Below, one piece after another: positions 1 through 7,011 of a stretch of DNA of 64,000 bases (positions are counted from its first letter, which is position 1; each line of letters opens with the position of its first letter). This DNA comes from Rathayibacter sp. VKM Ac-2760 (lineage in GTDB: Bacteria; Actinomycetota; Actinomycetes; Actinomycetales; Microbacteriaceae), in assembly GCF_009834185.1 (NCBI RefSeq), contig NZ_CP047174.1, positions 1-64,000 on the forward strand, written 5' to 3'. Under the pieces are notes generated by a model that saw only the letters and a list, made by a program, of their open reading frames with translations, did not search any database and was not told the origin of the DNA. A program made the position numbers and the translations under genes.

Positions 1-26
1 ATCCTCGGCGCACCCCGAGTCTCCTG

Positions 27-1133
27 ATGCGCGAGCTCGAGGACGGTCGTGCGCGCGATGCGGTTACCCCAGTGTCCGCGCTAGTGGAGGTGTCTGCCGC
101 CGTCGTCCAGCTGGGGGAGGCGTCGATCGCGGGGAACACCCGGCGCGCCTACCAGGGGGACCTGCGCTCGTTCGTGGCCTGGTGCGCATCGGCCGGCCGG
201 CCGCATCTGCCGGCCTCGCCGCAGACGGTGGCCGAGTACCTCGCCGACCGCGCCGGGCTCCTGAACACCGCGGGGGAGTGGCGGTACGCGCCGTCGACCC
301 TCGCGCGCGCGCTGGCTGCGATCAACGCCGCCCATGCCGAACAGAACCTCCCCCTCCCGGGACACAGCGCCCTGGTCACCCGGACCTTGCAGGGCATCCG
401 CCGCGACCGCCAACGCCCCACTCGCCAAGCGGACCCGCTCATGCTCAGCGACATCCAGGCGGTACTGGATCGCATCGACGTGACTACTTGGCCCGCCGGC
501 GCCGCCGGCGTCCGCGACCGGCTGCTGCTCCTGCTCGGCTGGGCCGGCGCATTCCGGCGCAGCGAACTCACCGACCTCCGAGTCGAGGACGTGCTCCGGC
601 ATCGCGAGGACGGACTGCACGTGCGGGTGCGACGCTCCAAGACCGACCAGGTCGGGAAGGGCCTGATCAAGGCGGTCCCGTACGGGCGGGAACCGCTCAC
701 CTGCGGCCCCTGCGCCTGGATGCGCTGGCTGCGGATCCTGGCGGCAGCGGAGGAGGGGCGCAGTGCGGTCATGCGAGTGCTGTTCACCGATGACCCGGCA
801 GTGCACGTGTGCCGCAGCACGCTCCCAGCTTTGCAAGGAGCAACCCCGCTGCTGCGTCGGATGCATAAGAGCGGTCTGCCGACCGAGAACGCGCTGGCCG
901 CGCAGTCGGTGAACCTGATCGTCAAACGCCGCGTCACCGCCGTCGGGTTCGACCCCGCCCGGTACAGCGCGCACTCGCTGCGCGCGGGATTCGTCACCGA
1001 AGCCCTGCGCCAAGGAGCGACCACACACGCAGTGATGCGCCAGACCGGCCACCGCTCCGCCGCGACCGTGGAGATCTACGCCCGCGAACGCGACCCCCTC
1101 ACCGGCAACGCCGTCACCAGCCTCGGCCTATGA
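27..1133 (+). CDS. Tyrosine recombinase / phage-type integrase
   Basis: This 368-residue protein should carry out site-specific recombination through a tyrosine-DNA intermediate. An N-terminal SAM-like core-binding domain (about residues 30-125) precedes the catalytic domain. The first catalytic arginine is in AGAFRRSELTDL (about residue 180). The C-terminal box has HSLRAGF, then GHRSAATVEIYARE with the presumed nucleophile tyrosine. The CGPCAWMRWL stretch is typical of this integrase subgroup. It starts 26 bases into the window, so an upstream partner or attachment site may be out of view. Its stop overlaps the next start by four bases (ATGA), which implies translational coupling. No tRNA or obvious att core is visible nearby, so its target is unknown. 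Confidence 0.9.
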   Translation: MRELEDGRARDAVTPVSALVEVSAAVVQLGEASIAGNTRRAYQGDLRSFVAWCASAGRPHLPASPQTVAEYLADRAGLLNTAGEWRYAPSTLARALAAINAAHAEQNLPLPGHSALVTRTLQGIRRDRQRPTRQADPLMLSDIQAVLDRIDVTTWPAGAAGVRDRLLLLLGWAGAFRRSELTDLRVEDVLRHREDGLHVRVRRSKTDQVGKGLIKAVPYGREPLTCGPCAWMRWLRILAAAEEGRSAVMRVLFTDDPAVHVCRSTLPALQGATPLLRRMHKSGLPTENALAAQSVNLIVKRRVTAVGFDPARYSAHSLRAGFVTEALRQGATTHAVMRQTGHRSAATVEIYARERDPLTGNAVTSLGL

Positions 1134-2038
1134 CCACCGCGAGCCTGCTCGAGCAGCTCCCCGCCACCAGCCGACCCGCCTGGCAGCTGTACACCGATTG
1201 GTGCGCCGCGACCGGCGTCTCGACGCTGCCGGCGCCACCGCACCAGCTGCACGCGTTTCTGCGCGACGTGCCAGCCGCGTTCAGCACCTCCGCGGCCCGC
1301 ATCAGGGCGATCCGGGCCGCGCACACGATCACCGGCACCCCTTTCCCCGAGGCCCCCACCCAGATCTCCCCGGCACTTCGAACCGGCGCCGAGTGGGCGG
1401 GCGTGGAGACGGCGCTGCAGGCGCTGCCGCTGACCCGGTACCCGGCGGGCCTGGTCGGACGCCGGGACGCCCTCGTTCTCCTGCTCCTGGACCACCTCCA
1501 CCTCACTCGCGAGGGTGCGCGCGCGGTCCGTATCGCCGACGTCGATCTGACCCGCTGGCGACTCGTCGGCACGCCACTGCCCGCGACGGACTCCACCGTC
1601 GCGTGTCCGCGCTGCATCCTCAGCCGATGGCTGCGCGTTCTCGGACCCGCAGCCCTCGGCTTCCGCACGAGCGTGCGCGAACTCCTGGACCCGGCCGCCT
1701 TCACCGACGAGCACGACTGCACCAACCCACTCGAGAACACGTGGACGGCCGCACCAAACCTGCTGCCCGCCATCGACCGCCACGGCTGGCTGACGAACAC
1801 CACGATCAGCACCCGCACCATCTCCACCCTCACCGCCCGCCGTCAGGACCCCGCACTCCCGCCCGCGCATCACCGCCCGCGCCCGATCTCCCCGAACAGC
1901 CGGCCACCCCTCACCCTTCAGGCCCTCGCCGATGCCTACGACGACCTCGACGAACGCCTCACCGCCCTCCTCCTGCGCACTAACGACCTCCTCACCACGA
2001 CACCGACAGCGGCACCGATTCCCCAGAACAGTGAGTGA
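1130..2038 (+). CDS. Catalytically degenerate recombinase-like partner protein
   Basis: The protein has 302 residues and starts inside the stop codon of the preceding integrase. Its N-terminal half looks like a core-binding domain. Two segments then line up with the upstream integrase: LLLLDHLHLTREGARAV matches LLLLGWAGAFRRSELTDL, and CPRCILSRWLRVLG matches CGPCAWMRWLRILA. It has no HxLR/GH box and no tyrosine near the C-terminus, so it should not cut DNA. The C-terminal end (DAYDDLDERLTALLLRTNDLL) looks like an amphipathic helix that could mediate assembly. The role is inferred: an accessory or regulatory recombinase subunit. It could also simply be a decaying paralogue. Confidence 0.6.
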   Translation: MTTASLLEQLPATSRPAWQLYTDWCAATGVSTLPAPPHQLHAFLRDVPAAFSTSAARIRAIRAAHTITGTPFPEAPTQISPALRTGAEWAGVETALQALPLTRYPAGLVGRRDALVLLLLDHLHLTREGARAVRIADVDLTRWRLVGTPLPATDSTVACPRCILSRWLRVLGPAALGFRTSVRELLDPAAFTDEHDCTNPLENTWTAAPNLLPAIDRHGWLTNTTISTRTISTLTARRQDPALPPAHHRPRPISPNSRPPLTLQALADAYDDLDERLTALLLRTNDLLTTTPTAAPIPQNSE

Positions 2039-2132
2039 GGAGCACTCTGAAGTCCCGTTCATGCGGCGGGCGACACCGTGCGCCTCCTGCCCCTGCCGCA
2101 GCGGTGTGGCCTGTGGATCGTAGGCTCAGTAC

Positions 2133-3146
2133 ATGACCGAGCTGGCTCTTCCTGATGACTACGCCGGAGTGCTCATCGGGCTGAAGGAGCAGGTGCGCAC
2201 GGCCCGGTTTCGGGTGCAGCGTCAGGCCAACACGGAGCTGATCCACCTCAACTGGCGAATCGGACGGGTCCTCCTGGAGCAGACGGAACGCGCGGCGTGG
2301 GGCGACAAGGTCATCCAGCGGCTCTCGGTCGACCTCCGCGCCGAGTTCGTCGACGTCACGGGGCTGTCGCCGCGGAACCTGAAGTACATGCGCTCGTTCG
2401 CCCGTGCTTGGCCGTCGTTCGAGGAGATCGGGCAACACGCTGTTGCCCAATTGCCGTGGGGCCACATCACCGTGCTGCTCGACAAGCTCATCGACCAGGA
2501 GAACCGTGAATGGTACGCCGCACACGCGGTCACCAACGGCTGGACGAGAAGCACTCTCGAGCACCACATCAAGACGCACGCGCACCAGCGTTTCGGTGCA
2601 GCCTCCACGAACTTCGATCGTCTTCTCGAGCCGACAGCCTCCGATCTCGCCCAGCAGATGACGAAGGATCCGTACATCTTCGACTTCCTCGCCGTTGAGC
2701 CCGGATACGCGGAACGGGAGATCGAGCAAGCACTCGTCGATCGCATCATCGACACCCTCGGAGAGCTCGGACGCGGATTCAGCTTCGTCGGCCGGCAGGT
2801 GCCGTTCGACGTCGACGGTGACGAGTTCTTCGTCGACCTGCTCTTCTTCCACATCGAGCAGCTGCGGTACGTCGTCGTGGAGCTGAAGGTGGGGAAGTTC
2901 AAGCCGGAGTACGTCGGCCAGCTCGGGTTCTACGTCGAAGTCGTGGAGAACCACCTCCGCCGTTCCGTGCACGCTCCCACCGTCGGCCTGCTGCTCTGCA
3001 CCGACAAGAACGACCGCGTCGTGCGGTACGCGCTGGCGAGCAGCACGCATCCCATCGCGATCGCCAGCTACGACCTTCTCCCTCCCGAGGACCAGGCTGC
3101 ACTGCCCTCCGAAGCCGACCTGGACCGCGCCATCAGCAACCGCTGA
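2133..3146 (+). CDS. YhcG-family PDDEXK nuclease (DUF1016)
   Basis: The 337 residues match the YhcG/DUF1016 layout. The N-terminal helical domain (about 1-165) includes NWRIGRVLLEQ and LSPRNLKYMRSFARAWP. The C-terminal PD-(D/E)XK domain (about 170-330) shows the catalytic pattern D in FFVDLLFFH followed by VVVELKVGKFKPEYVGQL. Such proteins are presumed DNA nucleases found near mobile and defence genes. The biochemical role of the family is poorly known. The ATG at 2133 is the only start that preserves the family N-terminus. It lies 94 bases after the recombinase pair and may be cargo of that element. Confidence 0.88.
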   Translation: MTELALPDDYAGVLIGLKEQVRTARFRVQRQANTELIHLNWRIGRVLLEQTERAAWGDKVIQRLSVDLRAEFVDVTGLSPRNLKYMRSFARAWPSFEEIGQHAVAQLPWGHITVLLDKLIDQENREWYAAHAVTNGWTRSTLEHHIKTHAHQRFGAASTNFDRLLEPTASDLAQQMTKDPYIFDFLAVEPGYAEREIEQALVDRIIDTLGELGRGFSFVGRQVPFDVDGDEFFVDLLFFHIEQLRYVVVELKVGKFKPEYVGQLGFYVEVVENHLRRSVHAPTVGLLLCTDKNDRVVRYALASSTHPIAIASYDLLPPEDQAALPSEADLDRAISNR

Positions 3147-3272
3147 AGACCATTGCGGTCAGCACGCTCGAGCCCTCGCCGTGTCGCAAGGATGAAAGCG
3201 AAGACCACACCGCTGCAGCTTCTCAGCTGGCAGTACCGCCCCGTGGTGAAAAGGGAGTTACACCTCTACTCA

Positions 3273-3310
3273 CGGGCTATGACCGGCAAGAACCGGACGG
3301 TCATAGCCCG
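3273..3310. repeat. 13-bp perfect inverted repeat plus neighbouring hairpins
   Basis: Positions 3273-3285 and 3298-3310 are exact inverted repeats (CGGGCTATGACCG and its complement) around a 12-base spacer. Two smaller hairpins follow at 3347-3364 (GGCCCGC stem) and around 3374-3389 (TGCGTC stem). The 3147-3478 interval holds no convincing gene. No T-run follows the hairpin, so a terminator is only one option; a recombinase or regulator site is equally possible. Confidence 0.45.
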
Positions 3311-3478
3311 CGAGCCGAATACGCGGCGATTTGACCAGTGTGAATGGGCCCGCGCTTGCGGGCCGGAAACTCATGCGTCTCGGGACGCACTCGAGTCGAC
3401 GTAGACGAAGGACTTCGTGAGCGTTGCGTCAACGCGAAGATCCACGGTGACGTCAGCGCCGTCGTCGTGACTCGTGAG

Positions 3479-3883
3479 TTACCAGGCGTAGATCCGGTCG
3501 ATGATCTCGGGTCGGGGGTGTGCGTCTGGTCCGGGGTGGCTGACGAGGACAGGTAAGCCGTCCGGTCCTTCCCCTTCGAGCACGGTGAACCCGTCGATGT
3601 CGCGGCGTGAGACTCGCGGCGATTGCTCGCGCAGCAGCTGTTCGCAGCGATCGAGCTCGGTGCGGTCCGACGCCGTCCAGATCAGGTATTGGATGCCGAC
3701 ACCGCCGAGGGGGTGCTGGTCTCGCTCGCTGACCGCACGAAGGTACAGCTGATCCTCATTGAGGCCGACGAGGAGCGCTGCAGTGGAGGTTCGGACTGTT
3801 GTTCGCGCGGTGAGCAGCTTCTCGTAGAAGGCGACGGACGTGCCGAGGTCGGTCGTGAAGATGACGGCGGAGGTGAGTTTCAT
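3479..3883 (-). CDS. VOC-family (glyoxalase/bleomycin-resistance fold) protein
   Basis: The protein has 134 residues. It opens with LTSAVIFTTDLGTSVAFYEKLL, the usual first beta-alpha unit of the vicinal oxygen chelate fold, and ends with a second such unit. The family includes glyoxalases, dioxygenases and drug-binding proteins; the substrate here cannot be told. Its ATG overlaps the stop of the universal stress gene by four bases, and it is the last gene of a three-gene minus-strand operon (flavodoxin, stress protein, VOC). That operon has a DevR-type box upstream at 5384, so expression under hypoxia is inferred. Confidence 0.8.
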   Translation of the reverse strand: MKLTSAVIFTTDLGTSVAFYEKLLTARTTVRTSTAALLVGLNEDQLYLRAVSERDQHPLGGVGIQYLIWTASDRTELDRCEQLLREQSPRVSRRDIDGFTVLEGEGPDGLPVLVSHPGPDAHPRPEIIDRIYAW

Positions 3884-4740
3884 GCGTTAACGCTCTGGCC
3901 GGTTGTTGTCGTCGGGCGGAGCGGCCGGATCGGGTGAGGGGGGATCACTGCGAGGGCTGTGTGGGTTGTCATGACCAGTGCGTGGCTGATGCGCTCTCCG
4001 GTGCGATACAGGGCCGGGGCGTCAGTTCCGAGGACGAGGAGGCCGGCGTCGCTTGCCGATGCGAGCAGGCTCTGCACGGTGTCTCCGTGGGTGAAGCGCA
4101 GCTCCACCTGGAGGTGGGGGAAGCGTTCGCGAGCCGGAGCGAGAGCGTCGAGGATTCTGAGTCGTCGATTCTCCGGGATGAACGTGGCTCGGCCCGCGGG
4201 CATGTCGGCGGAGTCCTCCTCTACTGCTGGGAGCTGCCAGCTGCGGATCACGAGAAGTGTCTCCGAGCAGCGGTCGGCCTCAGCGGCAGCGAATTCGAGT
4301 GCGGCGAGTGATGCGGAGGATCCGTTGACACCGACCGCGATGTGGGCGGCGCCGTGCTTCGCGTCGATGGGGACGATGACCGCGGCGATCGCACCGCGCT
4401 GCGTGAGGGTCATCCCGAGGGAGTGCTCGAAACGCCGGGGGTGCTCGTTGCGGGTGTCGGTTCCCAGGACGAGGAGGGTGCCGTCGAGGAGGCAGCGGCG
4501 TTCGAGCTCTTCGACCGGGTCGCCGTGCAGCAGTTCGGCGGTGAAGCGGATACCGGTGCGGTCCTGCTGGAGCGTTGCGGCGAGGTCCTCGAGTGCGACC
4601 TTCGAGATCGGCCGCTCGTCGTCGAGGCTTGTGACGTGGCAGAGGATGACGTGGCGGTCGAGTAGGAACTCGCGGGCGATGGCCCAGTCGAGGGCGGTGA
4701 GGGCGGCGGTGGTGCCGGCCCAGGCGACGAGGGTGGTCAT
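3880..4740 (-). CDS. Universal stress protein, two domains
   Basis: The start at 4740 follows a good ribosome site (AAGGAGAG, 4 bases upstream) and gives 286 residues. Longer readings would run into the upstream flavodoxin gene. Two Usp domains are visible: residues 1-about 135, and a second starting at HIAVGVNGSSASLAALEFA and ending VLGTDAPALYRTGERISHAL. Universal stress proteins bind ATP or act as dimeric stress modulators. The first domain has a shortened nucleotide loop. It is the middle gene of the flavodoxin-Usp-VOC operon, starting 25 bases after the flavodoxin stop. Confidence 0.88.
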   Translation of the reverse strand: MTTLVAWAGTTAALTALDWAIAREFLLDRHVILCHVTSLDDERPISKVALEDLAATLQQDRTGIRFTAELLHGDPVEELERRCLLDGTLLVLGTDTRNEHPRRFEHSLGMTLTQRGAIAAVIVPIDAKHGAAHIAVGVNGSSASLAALEFAAAEADRCSETLLVIRSWQLPAVEEDSADMPAGRATFIPENRRLRILDALAPARERFPHLQVELRFTHGDTVQSLLASASDAGLLVLGTDAPALYRTGERISHALVMTTHTALAVIPPHPIRPLRPTTTTGQSVNA

Positions 4741-4765
4741 GACGCTCTCCTTCGTGGTCGGCGGA

Positions 4766-5314
4766 TCAGTTGGTGGAGAGCGCATCGACGGCGGCGGCCG
4801 CCAGTGCGGTGTATCCGAGGAGCGCACCCCAGGCGCGAGCCCGGTCGAGTTCGGTGCGCTCGAGGTCGTTGTGAACATCGACGAGGAAGCTCATCGGAGC
4901 GACGATCGGGCGCAGGCCCTGGCCCGCGAGGCGGTGGTCGATGTGACCGGCGGCGGCGCCACTGAGAATCCGGGGTATGTCCATGCGGGTGTCGAACGAT
5001 GCGGCCATCGCCGTGAACCGCGGCAGGGCGTCCAGCCACTCGCGGATGCCGATGCCGCCCGCTTCGCTGTCGAGTCGCAGGCTCCGGCGTATGCCGCCTG
5101 GCCATCGAGGGGCCTCGGCGCGGGTGCGCGCCGAGGAGAGGGTGCGGACGTGCGTAGGTCCACCGACAACGAGCAGATCCACTCCCTCTAAACGGGGCGC
5201 GGTATGGACGCTGACCACGTCGACCTCAACGGTGTCAGTTAGTCCACGACCGATCGCATCGGCGACGCAGTGAGTGTTGCCGAACTGGGATTCGTAGACG
5301 ACGAGCGCGCGCAC
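4766..5314 (-). CDS. Flavodoxin-family protein
   Basis: This 182-residue protein begins RALVVYESQFGNTHCVADAI, the FMN phosphate-binding loop of flavodoxins. VDLLVVGGPTHVRTLS is the usual second FMN-contact region. It may donate electrons or act as an FMN-dependent quinone or nitro reductase. It leads the minus-strand operon with the Usp and VOC genes and has a DevR-type box 70 bases upstream. An electron-carrier role in low-oxygen metabolism is inferred from that context. Confidence 0.87.
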   Translation of the reverse strand: MRALVVYESQFGNTHCVADAIGRGLTDTVEVDVVSVHTAPRLEGVDLLVVGGPTHVRTLSSARTRAEAPRWPGGIRRSLRLDSEAGGIGIREWLDALPRFTAMAASFDTRMDIPRILSGAAAGHIDHRLAGQGLRPIVAPMSFLVDVHNDLERTELDRARAWGALLGYTALAAAAVDALSTN

Positions 5315-5383
5315 GGGGTGCCTTCCGGATCAGGGGCGGCGATGGCCGTCGTCTCTACACTGCGCGTGCACCGGGCCGGGGAG

Positions 5384-5399
5384 TAGGGCCGTTGGTCCT
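5384..5399 (-). promoter_or_regulatory. DevR/DosR-like box upstream of the flavodoxin operon
   Basis: Read on the minus strand the site is AGGACCAACGGCCCTA. It matches the island consensus GGGAC(G/C)TTCGGC(C/A)CTA at 13 of 16 positions and faces the flavodoxin gene 70 bases away. Functional assignment is inferred from seven other copies in the same island. Confidence 0.6.
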
Positions 5400-5448
5400 C
5401 CGCTGCCACAAGCTCCGTGATCCTGACGTGGCGACGTACGCTCGCCCG

Positions 5449-5889
5449 ATGACCAGCCCGCATCGCACGCCCCTCAACTCCACCTGGCACCAGAAGCACA
5501 GCCGGTCGTTGACCTTCGGCGAACGGGCAGCAGACGTGCTCCGCAACTCGATGGGCAGCTGGCGGTTCGTCTTCGGGTTCCTCGCTTTCATGCTCGTCTG
5601 GGCGATCATCAACTCGTTCGAGACAGGGTGGGATGCGTACCCGTTCATCCTGCTGAACCTTTTCTTGAGCATGCTCGCGGGGTTGCAGGGGGCGATCCTG
5701 CTGATCGCAGCAAAACGGCAGGACGGGATCGCGTCAGCGCTCTCGCAGCACGACTTCGAGACCGACGTGACCGCGAGAGCAGACATCGAGGTCCTGCTCG
5801 AGATCAACCGGGAGCAGGCCGTGCTGCTGAGCGAGATGCAGGCGATCCTGCAACGGCTCGACGAGCGCACGGTCCCCGCGGTGCTGTGA
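5449..5889 (+). CDS. DUF1003 membrane protein
   Basis: The protein has 146 residues from the ATG at 5449. A TTG 57 bases upstream is also in frame but falls inside the DevR-like box, so the later start is preferred. The sequence has the DUF1003 pattern: a basic N-terminus, two membrane helices (WRFVFGFLAFMLVWAIIN, and FILLNLFLSMLAGLQGAILLI), then a coiled-coil tail with LEINREQAVLLSEMQAIL. Function is unknown. Members often sit in stress or acid-response clusters, as here. It is divergent from the flavodoxin operon and could share that promoter region. Confidence 0.82.
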   Translation: MTSPHRTPLNSTWHQKHSRSLTFGERAADVLRNSMGSWRFVFGFLAFMLVWAIINSFETGWDAYPFILLNLFLSMLAGLQGAILLIAAKRQDGIASALSQHDFETDVTARADIEVLLEINREQAVLLSEMQAILQRLDERTVPAVL

Positions 5890-6036
5890 CCCGCCTCCAA
5901 CGAAGACGAGGACGAGCCCGGCGAACTGGAGCGCCCCTGTCCCGAGGTGAATCGTGCGCAGGAACGAATTTCCGGGCAGCAGCGCCACCTCGACATGGAT
6001 CCACAAAGCCGTCCCGAAGTCGGCGACGACGCCCAC
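5734..6036 (-). other. Possible remnant of a small membrane protein
   Basis: The 5890-6099 interval has no clear gene. On the minus strand a GTG at 6036 opens a reading whose first 51 residues look coding, with the hydrophobic stretch GTGALQFAGLVLVFVGGG. The frame then runs 155 bases antisense into the DUF1003 gene and loses protein character. I read this as a decayed 5' fragment or chance; no family is recognised. Confidence 0.25.
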
Positions 6037-6099
6037 CGGGGAGAGCCGGCGGACACGTCGTCGCTGCGTGAGAGCGATTTCCGGTGAGGCAGGTCGTCC

Positions 6100-6777
6100 T
6101 CAGCGGGTGACCGAGGTGACGACGTCGATTCCGACGACGTATCGGGTGGTGGTGCTGTACAGCCGGATCAGTGCGCGCCGGGAAGCGGGGCCAGAGGGTG
6201 CTTTCTCGACGACGTGCGAGCCGGTGCCGTTGACATGAATGCGATCACGGGTCAGGACGATCACCGTGCACTCGGGCACCCCGCTCCAGTCGTTCCCCGT
6301 GGCCGGGGAGACGACGACGAAAGCGCCGGCATGGGACACCTGAAAGGCGAGGAGCGCGAGCTCGAAGAGGGCGTCGGCCGGTTCCAGGAGGGCGATCGCG
6401 ACCGCGTTCCCGGCCGCGAGAGCAGCGATCACGTGCTCGATGAGCAGCAGTGTCGGGCAGGACGGTTCGCAGATCAGGGCGACTACCCCCAGCGGCTCGC
6501 ATTCCTCGACGCGCACACCCCTTGGTGTGACGGTGATCGTCGTGTCCAGATCGGTCCGGTCCGAGTACGCGTCCAGCTGTTCCCTGACGAACGACGTCTC
6601 CCTGCGATGGCTCTCGAGGGCGCGCCCTGTGGCACGCAGCGCCAAGGTGCGGAGGAGTCCGGCAGCTTGCGCGCGGAGAACCGGACGAGTCGACTCGGGA
6701 CGGCTAACGGCGGCCGCCGTTCGAGCGCGACGAGGGCTCCATCGAGTCGGAGCGGGGTAGGGGGCGCTCAGCAGCAT
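6100..6777 (-). CDS. Truncated aldehyde-dehydrogenase-like protein
   Basis: The protein has 225 residues, about half the normal length of an aldehyde dehydrogenase. Residues from about 105 match the family NAD-binding start (ECEPLGVVALICEPSCPTLL, then VIAALAAGNAVAIALLEPADAL). The catalytic glutamate and cysteine regions are missing, so dehydrogenase activity is unlikely. A DevR-type box lies about 95 bases upstream on the same strand, which suggests it is still expressed. It could be a regulatory or cofactor-binding relic, or a misassigned NAD-binding protein. Confidence 0.55.
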   Translation of the reverse strand: MLLSAPYPAPTRWSPRRARTAAAVSRPESTRPVLRAQAAGLLRTLALRATGRALESHRRETSFVREQLDAYSDRTDLDTTITVTPRGVRVEECEPLGVVALICEPSCPTLLLIEHVIAALAAGNAVAIALLEPADALFELALLAFQVSHAGAFVVVSPATGNDWSGVPECTVIVLTRDRIHVNGTGSHVVEKAPSGPASRRALIRLYSTTTRYVVGIDVVTSVTR

Positions 6778-6871
6778 CGGCAGGACCTCTCATCGGCGGC
6801 GCAGGTGTCGACTACGGATGCAGGTCATTCCTGGGCCCTCCGAATGATCAGCCGAAGGGTGGGGTACGGCG

Positions 6872-6887
6872 TAGGGCCGGAAGTCCT
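6872..6887 (-). promoter_or_regulatory. DevR/DosR-like box facing the aldehyde-dehydrogenase-like gene
   Basis: On the minus strand it reads AGGACTTCCGGCCCTA. It lies 95 bases upstream of the start at 6777 and pairs divergently with the box at 6931. Confidence 0.6.
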
Positions 6888-6930
6888 GGCCTTATCAGGG
6901 CGGCTACGTCCGATCCGCCTCCAACACCCC

Positions 6931-6946
6931 GGGACGTTCGGCCCTG
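6931..6946 (+). promoter_or_regulatory. DevR/DosR-like box upstream of the Usp-phosphoketolase operon
   Basis: The site GGGACGTTCGGCCCTG lies 66 bases upstream of the ATG at 7012. It is among the best matches to the island consensus. Placement fits an activator site for a class II-like promoter, though no clear -35/-10 pair is visible. Confidence 0.68.
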
Positions 6947-7011
6947 TCCTGACGCAGCAGCGCAGGCGACTCTGAGAGCAGCCGGATCCGGCTGCCAGCA
7001 AGGGATGCCTG

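Noticed and set aside
81..1052. Long minus-strand readings inside the integrase and similar readings throughout
   Set aside because: High GC makes long shadow frames; these have no family match, poor codon pattern and oppose clear genes.
3153..3404. 83-residue plus-strand reading after YhcG
   Set aside because: It spans the inverted-repeat cluster, has no ribosome site and no protein-like pattern.
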